Shown: piece by piece, positions 9,094 to 17,755 of the stretch
How positions within the stretch are numbered: the stretch's first letter is position 1
How the letters are laid out: each line of letters starts with the position of its first letter
Assembly: GCF_901538265.1 (NCBI RefSeq)
Contig: NZ_LR593886.1
Location: 4,485,738 to 4,549,737, forward strand
Direction: 5' to 3'
From: Gemmata massiliana
Lineage (GTDB): Bacteria > Planctomycetota > Planctomycetia > Gemmatales > Gemmataceae
Length of the DNA: 64,000 nucleotides
Program-made: the position numbers and the translations under genes
Notes under the pieces: generated by a model
Seen by the model: only the letters and a program-made list of their open reading frames with translations
What the model was told of the DNA's origin: nothing
Database searches by the model: none

Positions 9094-9600
9094 TCAGTAC
9101 GGGTTGCTGCTCCCCGCCAGGCCGCTCGCCCCAGTGACCGGGGGCAGCGGCAGCGGGATGCTCACCCCGCCCTTTGGCGGGGTGGTGCCCTTCGGCATTT
9201 CCTTCGGCGGGGTGGTCGTGCCGCCAGTGGTCGGCGGGGTGACCGGGGCCGCGGGAGCCGCGCCACACGGGTCGCAGGCCGGGGTGCAGCAGTCGTGGGA
9301 CTTCTTACTGCTCCAGCGGGCCTTCAGCTTGTCGAGCAGGTTGGGCTTGGCGCTCGCGCACGGGTCACACGGCGCGGGGGCCGGGGTGCAGCAGTCGTGA
9401 GACTTCTTGGGGAAGCGGGCCTTCAGCTTGTCGAGCAGGCCGACCTTGCCGCTCGCGCACGGGTCACAGGCCGGGGTTCCGCAGTTGCTGCACCCGGCGC
9501 CAGAAACCACAACCGGGGCCGGCGTCGCGGGGGCCGGTTGAGCGACCGGGTCGGCACCGGCCAGGGCTGCCGACGACATGAGTAGAAACGCGGCTGTCAC
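9094..9600 (-). CDS. Small secreted Cys-rich repeat protein
   Basis: 168 residues from GTG at 9600, chosen because GGAGG lies 9 bases upstream and a clean signal peptide (TAAFLLMSSAALAG) follows directly; the frame continues upstream without protein-like content. The mature part has two imperfect tandem units, each with CDPCAS, a LLDKLKARF/LLDKLKARW amphipathic helix, KKSHDCCTPA, and a third partial CDPCG. An N-terminal CSNCGTPACDPC gives further cysteines; about 13 Cys in total. The C-terminal 70 residues are Pro/Thr/Gly-rich (PPTTGGTTTPPKEM). It is probably extracytoplasmic, with disulfides or metal bound by the CxxC and CC pairs. I do not recognise the family. It is followed by a strong terminator and stands alone. 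Confidence 0.75.
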   Translation of the reverse strand: MTAAFLLMSSAALAGADPVAQPAPATPAPVVVSGAGCSNCGTPACDPCASGKVGLLDKLKARFPKKSHDCCTPAPAPCDPCASAKPNLLDKLKARWSSKKSHDCCTPACDPCGAAPAAPVTPPTTGGTTTPPKEMPKGTTPPKGGVSIPLPLPPVTGASGLAGSSNPY

Positions 9601-9892
9601 GATGGCTATCCTCCAGAACGGGTTGAGTTGCCGTGAAGAATCACACTCACGTGGTTCTCGAATCGGCGGAGCGTGACGGGTTCGTGAAGTGCTTGAAGAA
9701 AATCCGTGACAAAGTGAGGCCCCGCGGGCGCGATCGCACCGCGCGCGCCGGACCACACAAAAACAGCGGATGCGCCACAGATACCGACCGCGCCGCGCCC
9801 ACTCCAAGCGCCCCGAGCATGTTGGGGTTGCTCTCACAGTGGACATCCGTTCTAAATACAGGGTTATTGCCGAACGAACCGAGGACCGATCC

Positions 9893-11671
9893 GTGGCGCG
9901 TGCAGAAAAGCAGTGGCACTTACTGCCGTCCGACTCGACCGCGACCAACCGGCTTGCGGGGGCGGCGCGGGTGTCGTCGGTCGTGGCACAACTCCTCATC
10001 AACCGCGGCGTGCGCGACGCGGCGGCGGCCCGCCGGTTCCTCGATACACCACTTGGGGGGCTGCTCCCGCCGATGGCGCTGCCCGGGGTGCGCGACGCGG
10101 CGGACCGCATCGCACGCGCGATCGCCGACAAGCGGCGCATCTGCATCTACGGCGATTACGACGTGGACGGCGTGACCGGCACGTCCGTGCTGCTCCGCGT
10201 TCTCAACAAACTCGGCGCGGACGTGCAATTCCACGTGCCCCTGCGTCTGTCCGAGGGCTACGGGCTGAACGGTGAGCGACTCCGCGAACTCCAGCGCGCG
10301 GGCGTCTCGATGGTGGTAAGTGTGGATTGTGGGATCGCGAGCCTTGCGGAAGCGCAGGTGGCGCGCGAAATCGGGCTGGAACTGATCGTCACCGATCACC
10401 ACGAGATGAAAATGGGGCTGGACGGCCCGATCCTCCCGCTGGCATCGGTGCTCGTTCACCCGCGATTGCCGGCCCCCGAGCCATACCCGTTCGGCGATCT
10501 GTCCGGCGCCGGGGTCGCGTTCAAGCTGGCGTGGGCGGTCGCTCAGCGCGCCACCGGGTCGGAACGAGTGCCCGCGGACCTGCGCGAGATTCTCCTCGAC
10601 GCGGTCGGGCTAGCGGCCCTTGGTCTGGTCGCGGACGTCGTTCCGCTCCGCGACGAGAACCGGATCTTCGTGCGCCACGGGTTGGAGCGCATCCGCACGA
10701 ACCCCTCTGTGGGGCTTAAAGCTCTCCTCGACGCCAGCGGTGTGAAACCGGACCAGGTGCTGACGTCCGAGGACGTCGGGTTCAAACTCGCCCCCCGCTT
10801 GAACGCGGCCGGACGGTTAGGTTGCGCGAGTTTTGCCGTGGAACTGCTGACGACTACCTCAATCACCAAGGCCGTTCAACTGGCGCAGCAGCTTGAAGCG
10901 CTGAACAGCGACCGACAATCGCACGAGCGCAAATATACCCAGGCGGCGAAGGAAATGGTCGAGGAGCAGTTCGCGAACGACCCGGCCATTGTGGTCGGGT
11001 CCGAGGACTGGCACCCGGGGGTGATCGGGATCGTCGCGAGTCGACTGGTGGACTACTTCGGCAAACCGGCGCTGGTGATCGCGATGCAGCCGAACGAGCC
11101 CATCGCCACCGGTTCCGGGCGGAGTGTTACCGGATTCGCACTCCACACGGCGCTCGTGGCGTGCGACGACATACTCGAAGGGCACGGGGGCCACGCGGCG
11201 GCGGCCGGTCTCAAGGTGCGCCAGGAGCGCATCCCGGCGCTGCGCGAGCGATTCAACGCTTACGTCACAAATCACTACCCCGGCGGCGCGCCGGCACAGC
11301 AACTCACGCTCGACGCCGAAGTCCCCCTCTCGGCCATCACATTCGGGCTGCTGAAAGACCTCGACAAATTGGAACCCTACGGCGCCGCGAACCCGAAGCC
11401 GAAGTTCCTCGCGGCCGGACTAAAGGTGGAGGGCGCGCGCCTCATCGGGACGGGCGAGGTCCAGCGCCACATGGACTTCCGCGTGCGCCAGGGCGAAACG
11501 ACGATCCGCTGCGTCGCGTGGGGTATGGCTGACCGCTTGGAAGAGCTGATGAGCGCGAACGGCGATTGCTGTCTGGCTTTTACACCAAAAATCAACGAGT
11601 GGAAGGGCTACAAGAAGATCGAGCTTCAGGTGATCGACCTGAAGCCCGGGAAAACAGTGCCACTGGTGTGA
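9893..11671 (+). CDS. recJ: Single-stranded-DNA-specific exonuclease RecJ
   Basis: 592 residues from GTG 9893, which has GAGGA 7 bases upstream; the frame is open to an ATG at 9770, but the extra 41 residues are basic and unlike RecJ. RecJ is a 5'-3' ssDNA exonuclease of recombination and mismatch repair, acting in the cytoplasm. Visible DHH-family motifs: GDYDVDG (D88, D90, D92 bind metal), SVDCGI, TDHHE, HPR with SGAGVAFKLAW, and the DHHA1 part with GSGRSVTGFALHTAL and GHGGHAAAAG. The C-terminal OB-like domain follows to the end. Length fits the family. It converges on the next gene with only 12 bases between the stops. Confidence 0.96.
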   Translation: MARAEKQWHLLPSDSTATNRLAGAARVSSVVAQLLINRGVRDAAAARRFLDTPLGGLLPPMALPGVRDAADRIARAIADKRRICIYGDYDVDGVTGTSVLLRVLNKLGADVQFHVPLRLSEGYGLNGERLRELQRAGVSMVVSVDCGIASLAEAQVAREIGLELIVTDHHEMKMGLDGPILPLASVLVHPRLPAPEPYPFGDLSGAGVAFKLAWAVAQRATGSERVPADLREILLDAVGLAALGLVADVVPLRDENRIFVRHGLERIRTNPSVGLKALLDASGVKPDQVLTSEDVGFKLAPRLNAAGRLGCASFAVELLTTTSITKAVQLAQQLEALNSDRQSHERKYTQAAKEMVEEQFANDPAIVVGSEDWHPGVIGIVASRLVDYFGKPALVIAMQPNEPIATGSGRSVTGFALHTALVACDDILEGHGGHAAAAGLKVRQERIPALRERFNAYVTNHYPGGAPAQQLTLDAEVPLSAITFGLLKDLDKLEPYGAANPKPKFLAAGLKVEGARLIGTGEVQRHMDFRVRQGETTIRCVAWGMADRLEELMSANGDCCLAFTPKINEWKGYKKIELQVIDLKPGKTVPLV

Positions 11672-11683
11672 GATCAACCGATC

Positions 11684-13927
11684 TCACTTGCCCTCTTTCC
11701 CCTCTTTCGGTGCAGGCCGAGGGAGCGGGACAGGTGTGGTGCGCTTCTTTAGCATTTCGATCTTCCCGCGCCAGTTGGCCAGGAACTTCTTGTAGTCCTC
11801 GCTGTTTATAGCGGCACCGACGGCACCGACGTTCGCGAGGGCAGGAGGCGGAATCCAAACCTCCAAGTCGACCGCCGCGATGCTCCATAGAGCCGCTTCG
11901 CGCACCGGGATACTCTTGTCTGCGAGCAGTTTCCCCAACTCGTCAAGGCGCTCGGGGTCGGGCTTGGTCGGTGAGACGAACCCACGAATCAGGCGCAGGA
12001 AACGATCGGCTGTGTCCTCATCGTCCTTGTCCTCACCGAGTTCCTTGCTCACGAGCACGGCCCGCAAAATTGCCGTGTTCCCACGGTCGCGGGCAACCCA
12101 CGCCGTGAGCGCAGTCACGACCGATTGCCGCGCGAACCACGGCAGTTCCGATTTCAGCACGTCCACAAGGGTCTTGAGCATTTCACCGCCAGCGGGCGAG
12201 CTATCGGCGAGCGCCGCCTGGGAGTAAACCGTGAGGCGCGCAATGAGGTCGCGATCAGGGGCGGTCGGGGGCGGGTCGAGCCGTGATTCGATGACCTGGC
12301 GCACCACGTTGCGTTCCGTCACGCGGTCGGCCGTTTCAGTCAGCAGGCGCGAAATGATCCGCTGTTCGTTCCCGTCGAAGGTCGGGTTGGGAGTTGCTTC
12401 CTGCATGTTCGTGATCGCCTGGGGATCGGCCAGCGCGCCGGAACCGGAGTTCCAGACGACTTGCGTGTTCACCGCGAACTTGTCGATCGTCTTGAACCGG
12501 CGCGGGGCAGCGAAACCGGCCGCGCCGTTCAGAACCGCGACCCGCCCTTCCAGTTTGGGCGGCGTCCCACCCGTGCGGGCGTAAGTCGTACCCGGCTCGA
12601 ACCACGAAATAAGTTCGACCAGCACGTCCGTTTTCTCGTCCGGCAGGGAGATGTCCCACACCTCGTTCGCAGCGCGGACCCGCACTTTCCGGCTCGCCGA
12701 ATTCTTGTCCCCTTCCGGTTTCTTACTCTTGAGGTAGATGCGCCCGCCGAGCAGCGTCAGGTCCGCGTCGAACCCGGCCGCGGGCGCGTGGAACGTCACG
12801 CGAGACTCGAACACCCGGTACGGGAGCTGTTCCGGCACGTTGCCCCACAAATACACCTGGACTTGTTTGTCGCGGGCGCCGATCAGCACGTTCGCCTTGT
12901 ACCCCGGGAGCGCCATTACCGGCGAGTTTGACACAACAGTTTCGTCGCCGTCCCCTTTTACGCGGAGACGCGACCAAGAGCCGGGTTTTGCCGGGTCTTG
13001 CGTAACAACGATTACGCGACTGGTTTCGACGCGCCCGATCTCGCGAACCGCCGTATCGGGCGCCGGGACCGGGTCCGCGAGACCGGGACCGGGGTCGTTG
13101 GATTTCGTCGCCGCGACTTCCCCTGCAACTCCGCCAGCCGCAAGTGCGAGTGCCTCGCTCACGTCCACGACCTTCGGTTTCGGCTCGATCGGGATCGGGT
13201 CGCCCGGCTTCGCCGGCCCTTCGGGAGTTTTTGGCTTAACAGGCAGCGTTTCTTCGGGCGTCAATTGCGCGAACGAGTATCCGGGAGTTGTTTCGGGTGG
13301 CTTCGGAGGCTGGTGCGGGAGCGCCATGTACACGCCCACCGCGAGGAATGTCAGCATCGCCGCGGCGATCCCGAACAGCGCGAACCGCGCGGCCCAGGTG
13401 GTTGCGGCAGAATAGCGCTTCATACCGAGGAGCAGCGCCGCGTCCGCGTCGTCGTGTTCGCCCCGGTCGCGTTCGGGTGTGCGCACCCCGCCGACTGGTA
13501 GTTTCTTGTTCGGCCGACGGCCCGCTGTGGCAGCCGGCGCCGACTGGAGGCCGTACATCCGCCGGTGCGCACGCGGGGGCACGCGGACCGGCTCCGTGAG
13601 CACGAGCGTCAAGATCTGGTGACAGGCCGCGACTTCCGCGAGGTGAACGTCGGACGCCAGACACGTCTCTTCGAGCTGCTTGAGCGTGTCCGAGTCGAGC
13701 GTGTTGTCCAGATATTCCGCGACCGTGTTGGGGTCGGCGGTCTCGTCGTCGGCGTCGGTGGGTACGGGCGTCTTCAGCCCGCGGCGCCGGGTGACCCTTT
13801 TGATCCGCTCGACGAGTTCGCGGGCCTCGTCACTGGCCGCCACTTTCCGACCGAGACTGCGCGTTTCGGTCGGGTTCAGTGTATCGTCTATGTAGGCCAA
13901 CAGGGTGCGAAGCGTTAGGCGCGGCAT
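11684..13927 (-). CDS. Membrane protein with two anti-sigma-like N-terminal modules and a large outer domain
   Basis: 747 residues; ATG at 13927. Residues 7-42 (LLAYIDDTLNPTETRSLGRK) and 68-105 (VAEYLDNTLDSDTLKQLEET) are two copies of the helix pair usual in anti-sigma factor or zf-HC2-type modules, but without the Cys/His zinc ligands. A basic and acidic linker follows, then a single membrane helix at about 179-203 (FALFGIAAAMLTFLAVGVYM), then a Pro-rich segment and a 500-residue domain rich in beta and Ala/Leu helices (HEAT-like near 520-700). I infer an N-in, C-out topology. Such architecture suggests transmembrane signalling, but no sigma factor gene is adjacent. The product family is otherwise unknown to me. 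Confidence 0.75.
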   Translation of the reverse strand: MPRLTLRTLLAYIDDTLNPTETRSLGRKVAASDEARELVERIKRVTRRRGLKTPVPTDADDETADPNTVAEYLDNTLDSDTLKQLEETCLASDVHLAEVAACHQILTLVLTEPVRVPPRAHRRMYGLQSAPAATAGRRPNKKLPVGGVRTPERDRGEHDDADAALLLGMKRYSAATTWAARFALFGIAAAMLTFLAVGVYMALPHQPPKPPETTPGYSFAQLTPEETLPVKPKTPEGPAKPGDPIPIEPKPKVVDVSEALALAAGGVAGEVAATKSNDPGPGLADPVPAPDTAVREIGRVETSRVIVVTQDPAKPGSWSRLRVKGDGDETVVSNSPVMALPGYKANVLIGARDKQVQVYLWGNVPEQLPYRVFESRVTFHAPAAGFDADLTLLGGRIYLKSKKPEGDKNSASRKVRVRAANEVWDISLPDEKTDVLVELISWFEPGTTYARTGGTPPKLEGRVAVLNGAAGFAAPRRFKTIDKFAVNTQVVWNSGSGALADPQAITNMQEATPNPTFDGNEQRIISRLLTETADRVTERNVVRQVIESRLDPPPTAPDRDLIARLTVYSQAALADSSPAGGEMLKTLVDVLKSELPWFARQSVVTALTAWVARDRGNTAILRAVLVSKELGEDKDDEDTADRFLRLIRGFVSPTKPDPERLDELGKLLADKSIPVREAALWSIAAVDLEVWIPPPALANVGAVGAAINSEDYKKFLANWRGKIEMLKKRTTPVPLPRPAPKEGKEGK

Positions 13928-14044
13928 AATGGCTCCTCAACAGCGGGCGCCATAGTTAGTGGCGGCCCGCGCCGCGCTTCGTGCAACATTCCGGAAAATG
14001 ATTTCTCGGAAGTGCGGAGTCGCTTCCCAGAGTGCGTCTGCGTC

Positions 14045-14086
14045 GCGACCCTGGGAACAAACCGCGACCGCGAACCTGGGAACAAA
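14045..14086. repeat. Short direct repeat upstream of the heme protein gene
   Basis: Two 17-base copies, GCGACCCTGGGAACAAA at 14045-14061 and GCGAACCTGGGAACAAA at 14070-14086, one mismatch, 25 bases apart start to start, ending 27 bases before the ATG. It may be a regulator binding site or a local duplication. Confidence 0.5.
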
Positions 14087-14113
14087 TAGGGTGACGCCCC
14101 GGAACCTCAACCC

Positions 14114-17107
14114 ATGACCGCAGTCCTGCTCCTGTTGTCGGCGACCACCGCCCCGTCCGCGCTGGTTACTGATTTGAAGCTCCCGCCGGGGTTCAGTGCG
14201 AAATTGTTCGCGGACAATCCCATCGCGCCTGATGTTTACACGATGACCATTGACGACGCAGGGCGCGTGCTGATCGCCGGGCGCGGGTACGTGCGCGTTC
14301 TGGTCGATGACGATAACAACGGTTGCGCGGATCGTGCGGTCGATCTCATTGACGGGCTGAAGGATGGCCCGATGGGGCTCTTCGCGGAGGGCGATTCGCT
14401 TTTTGTGGTCGGGGATGGTGGGTTGAGACGCTACCGCGGGTACAACGGCCGGGATAAGTTGAAGGGGCCGCCGGAAACGATTCTCGCGCTGAAAGCCGCC
14501 GGGGAACATGACGCCCACGCAATACGCCGCGGACCGGACGGGTGGCTGTACCTGTTGTGCGGGAACATGTCCGGCGTGCGCAAGTCTACCATCACCGGTT
14601 TACACTCGCCGGTACGCGACCCGATCGCAGGCACGCTGGTTCGCCTTTCGCCCGATTTCAAAACGGTGGAAGTCGTCGCTGACGGGTTCCGCAACCCGTA
14701 CTCGTTCGACTTCAACCGCGACGGCGAACCGTTCACCAACGACTCGGACAACGAGCGCTGCGTAGGGCTAACGTGGTACGAGCCGTGTCGGTTCTATCAC
14801 GTTGTACTAGGCGGGAACTACGGCTGGCGCTCGCCGCAGCTCTCGCAGACGTGGCGCAAGCCGCCACACTTTCCGGACGTGGTGGCACCGATTTGTACAC
14901 TCGGCCGCGGCTCGCCCACAGGAGTCGCGTGCTACCTGCACTCACAGTTCCCAGGGAAATACCACAGCGGGTTCTTTCTCGCAGACTGGACGTTCGGGCG
15001 CATCCACTACGTTCCACTTACCGCGAATCACTCGACCTACACGGGCCGAGCCGAGGTCTTCGCCGAAGCGAGCGGGACGAGCGGGTTCGCGCCAACCGCG
15101 CTCGCGGTTCACCCCAAAACGGGCGAACTGTTCGTGAGTATCGGCGGGCGCGGCACGCGCGGCGGCGTGTATCGGATCGCGTTCGATAAGGGCGCCGCGA
15201 GCCCGAAGCCGCTACCCATCACGAAGCGATCACTGGAGTTCGACAAAGCAAGTTCCGAGCAGTGGATTAAAGACACGGAGCGGAAGCCCGCGCACACGGC
15301 CGACGATTCGCGCAAACGCCGGCACGCCTTGGAAATGATGGTGTACTACCACGAGAAGATACCGCGGAGCGAAGCGCTCAACAATGCGGTGAAATCAAAT
15401 CTGATTTCCACCGACCCACTGATCCGTGCTGCTGCCGCACGAGCCGCGGTCGCGCTCACGGTCCCGGTCGGTGAGGTGCCGAATACCAAGCCCCCCACCG
15501 TCGAACAACTTGCAGTCGCACTCGTGGTTGCCGCAGACGAACCCGCGTGGGCACTGAAGGTCGCGCTGAGGGTACTCGACAACGTCAACGCGACGCCCAA
15601 TGACCTGATCGCAGCACTGCGGATCGTACACCTCGCGCACGGCGATCTCACCGCAAAAGGCGCCGTGGGCACCGTGTGGGAGGGGTACACGCTCCGCAAC
15701 CAAATTCCCCAAGCGCTGGCCCAACAGCTACACGACATCCTCGCCAAGCGGGTCCGCAAGTTCTCCGAAGGGCCGCGCACGGTCGACCTCGAATTCGCGC
15801 GCCTGTTCGCGATTCTGGGGGGCGAATTCGATCCCCTGGCGCGCCGGGCGACGCTCGACCGGATCAGAAAAGACAGCGATCCGATCGATGACTTTCATTA
15901 CCTCATCGCGGCCGCGCGCACGAGTTCCAAGACCGCTTCGCAGGAAACCGACGAACTCGCCACAGCGCTGCTCGGGCTTCAGCAAAAGGTGAAATCGCGA
16001 GGGGTAACGCTGGACCGTCACTGGCCGCTACGCTTCGACGAGATTTTGACTCGATTCGGCGGCAACTGGCACAAATTGAACGAAGCGGTCGTCGACCACA
16101 GGGAGTTCGGGCGCCCGGAACACGCCGCACTCGTCCGCCCGCTGAGACTGCATGCGGACGACGCGACGAGGCGGTTCATACTGAGCGCGGCCGCGGATAA
16201 ACGTTACGCCTGGACACCAGCGGTCGTGGAGTTCCTCGCACGAGTGCCGCGTGCGGAAGTAGACCGGCTGCTGCTCGATTTATGGGAGCGCCCCGGGCTG
16301 GAAGACGCGGTACTGCGTGTGTTGGCCCACGACCCGCGCGACACCGATCGGCCCAAGTTTGTCGTCGGGCTGAAAGCTTTCGACCCGAGCCTCGTGCGCG
16401 CTTCTGCGAACGCTCTGGCCAAACTCGCGGCAACTGACACCAAGGAAGTGTGCGTCGCCACCGTCCGCGCCCTGCGCCGGTTCCCCGATGCGAAGACGGA
16501 CGCCACAACGCGCACGGCCCTCTTCGCGCTGCTCCAGAAGTTCACCGGTGAGAACATCGAACCGACCGAAAAAGCCTGGATCGCATGGCTCGTGAAACAG
16601 CATCCGGACGCAGCAAAAGCACTTGATGCCGGCGACGGGTTCGATGCCGCCGCGTGGCAGAAGCGGGCTGCGAACATCGAGTGGGCCAAAGGGGACGCCG
16701 AGCGCGGGCGCGCTGCGTTCGCGAAGGCGACGTGTGCCGCGTGTCACGACGGCGGGCGCGCGGTCGGACCGTCACTGCTCGGGATCACGAAGCGGTTCGG
16801 CCGCGACGACCTGCTCGCGGCCATTCTCCAGCCGAACAAGGACGTGCCCCCGCGGTACCGCCCCGTGCGCGTGACGACCACCGACGACACAAGTTACACC
16901 GGTATCGTCGTGTACGAAGCGACCGACGGCTTAATCCTGCAAACCGGTGCCGATACCACCGTGCGCATCGCCGGGGCCGATATCGCGTCCAAGAAGTCGG
17001 TCGAAGTGTCGCTGATGCCGGCCGGGTTGCTCGACAAACTCACAGACGCCGAAATCGCGGACCTGCTGGCGTATTTGGGTACGCTCGCGGAACCGGCTAC
17101 GAAATAA
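14114..17107 (+). CDS. PVC-type heme-binding CxxCH protein with propeller-like and HEAT-like regions
   Basis: 997 residues; ATG 14114 begins a short signal peptide (TAVLLLLSATTAPSA). Residues about 20-360 form a beta-propeller like that of soluble sugar dehydrogenases and NHL proteins (KLPPGFSAKLFADNP, HAIRRGPDGWLYLLCGN, VADGFRNPYSFDFNRDGEP). Residues 400-850 are helical repeats (HEAT-like). The C-terminal 130 residues are a TIGR02603-type cytochrome module: CAACH at Cys874-His878, GPSLLGI, and a possible axial Met968 in SLMPAGLL. This architecture is widespread in planctomycetes and verrucomicrobia and is thought to act outside the cytoplasm in oxidation of sugars or related compounds; the substrate is unknown. 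It ends 3 bases from the convergent DUF2721 gene. Confidence 0.92.
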   Translation: MTAVLLLLSATTAPSALVTDLKLPPGFSAKLFADNPIAPDVYTMTIDDAGRVLIAGRGYVRVLVDDDNNGCADRAVDLIDGLKDGPMGLFAEGDSLFVVGDGGLRRYRGYNGRDKLKGPPETILALKAAGEHDAHAIRRGPDGWLYLLCGNMSGVRKSTITGLHSPVRDPIAGTLVRLSPDFKTVEVVADGFRNPYSFDFNRDGEPFTNDSDNERCVGLTWYEPCRFYHVVLGGNYGWRSPQLSQTWRKPPHFPDVVAPICTLGRGSPTGVACYLHSQFPGKYHSGFFLADWTFGRIHYVPLTANHSTYTGRAEVFAEASGTSGFAPTALAVHPKTGELFVSIGGRGTRGGVYRIAFDKGAASPKPLPITKRSLEFDKASSEQWIKDTERKPAHTADDSRKRRHALEMMVYYHEKIPRSEALNNAVKSNLISTDPLIRAAAARAAVALTVPVGEVPNTKPPTVEQLAVALVVAADEPAWALKVALRVLDNVNATPNDLIAALRIVHLAHGDLTAKGAVGTVWEGYTLRNQIPQALAQQLHDILAKRVRKFSEGPRTVDLEFARLFAILGGEFDPLARRATLDRIRKDSDPIDDFHYLIAAARTSSKTASQETDELATALLGLQQKVKSRGVTLDRHWPLRFDEILTRFGGNWHKLNEAVVDHREFGRPEHAALVRPLRLHADDATRRFILSAAADKRYAWTPAVVEFLARVPRAEVDRLLLDLWERPGLEDAVLRVLAHDPRDTDRPKFVVGLKAFDPSLVRASANALAKLAATDTKEVCVATVRALRRFPDAKTDATTRTALFALLQKFTGENIEPTEKAWIAWLVKQHPDAAKALDAGDGFDAAAWQKRAANIEWAKGDAERGRAAFAKATCAACHDGGRAVGPSLLGITKRFGRDDLLAAILQPNKDVPPRYRPVRVTTTDDTSYTGIVVYEATDGLILQTGADTTVRIAGADIASKKSVEVSLMPAGLLDKLTDAEIADLLAYLGTLAEPATK

Positions 17108-17110
17108 CGC

Positions 17111-17650
17111 CTACCCCTCTCCCTGACCGCCTTCGGGCTTTTCGTCCGGGGCGGCGCGCATGCTCGTTTTGCGCTCCACGACCTTGCGCACGTGGGCCAG
17201 TTCGTGAAGCGTTCCGCGCACCGCCAAGCGCGATTCTCGCACCAGCACACTCGCACCGAATAGCAGAGCAGAAGCTCCCAACAACCCGAAGCCGATCGGC
17301 ACCCACTCCATCATTCGACCCGCGGAGGCCGACAACCCTACAGCGAGGCTCGCACCAACCAGGAGCCCGATCGCCATATACAGCGTAATAACCGCCGATT
17401 GCAGCATGAGCAACCGGGTGGTGAGGAACTCGATCTGCTCGGCGATCAGAATGCGCTTCTCGACGATTTCCGGGGCCGCCGACACGTCGGGCAACCCTTC
17501 TGCTTCCGTGGCGAGGGCGCGGATGCGATCGACCACGCGCCCGAGCCGGTTCGACGTGGACAGCACCAGCGTACCGGACGCGGAGATGAGCACCGCGGGC
17601 GTAATCATGGCCCCGAGAATATCGCCCGCGCCCAGAAACGTTATCGCCAT
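17111..17650 (-). CDS. DUF2721 family membrane protein
   Basis: 179 residues from ATG at 17650, preceded by AAGGGGG 6 bases upstream; the longer frame to 17752 would overlap the promoter of the divergent M20 gene. The family signature is clear: ILGAMITPAVLISASGTLVL followed by STSNRLGRVVDRIRAL. Three hydrophobic segments are seen (about 8-28, 80-105, 110-135), with a charged C-terminal tail (TSMRAAPDEKPEGGQGEG). The function of DUF2721 proteins is unknown; they are small inner-membrane proteins. The gene diverges from the M20 amidohydrolase with 105 bases between starts. Confidence 0.85.
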   Translation of the reverse strand: MAITFLGAGDILGAMITPAVLISASGTLVLSTSNRLGRVVDRIRALATEAEGLPDVSAAPEIVEKRILIAEQIEFLTTRLLMLQSAVITLYMAIGLLVGASLAVGLSASAGRMMEWVPIGFGLLGASALLFGASVLVRESRLAVRGTLHELAHVRKVVERKTSMRAAPDEKPEGGQGEG

Positions 17651-17755
17651 GCGTGCCCCCTTGTGGAATTCATAGTAGTAGGCACTCCGTGAGTCGTTGC
17701 TCTCTCCTCTCCGCTCGGCGACAATCACCATCCCGTTTTCGTCACAGGACACACC

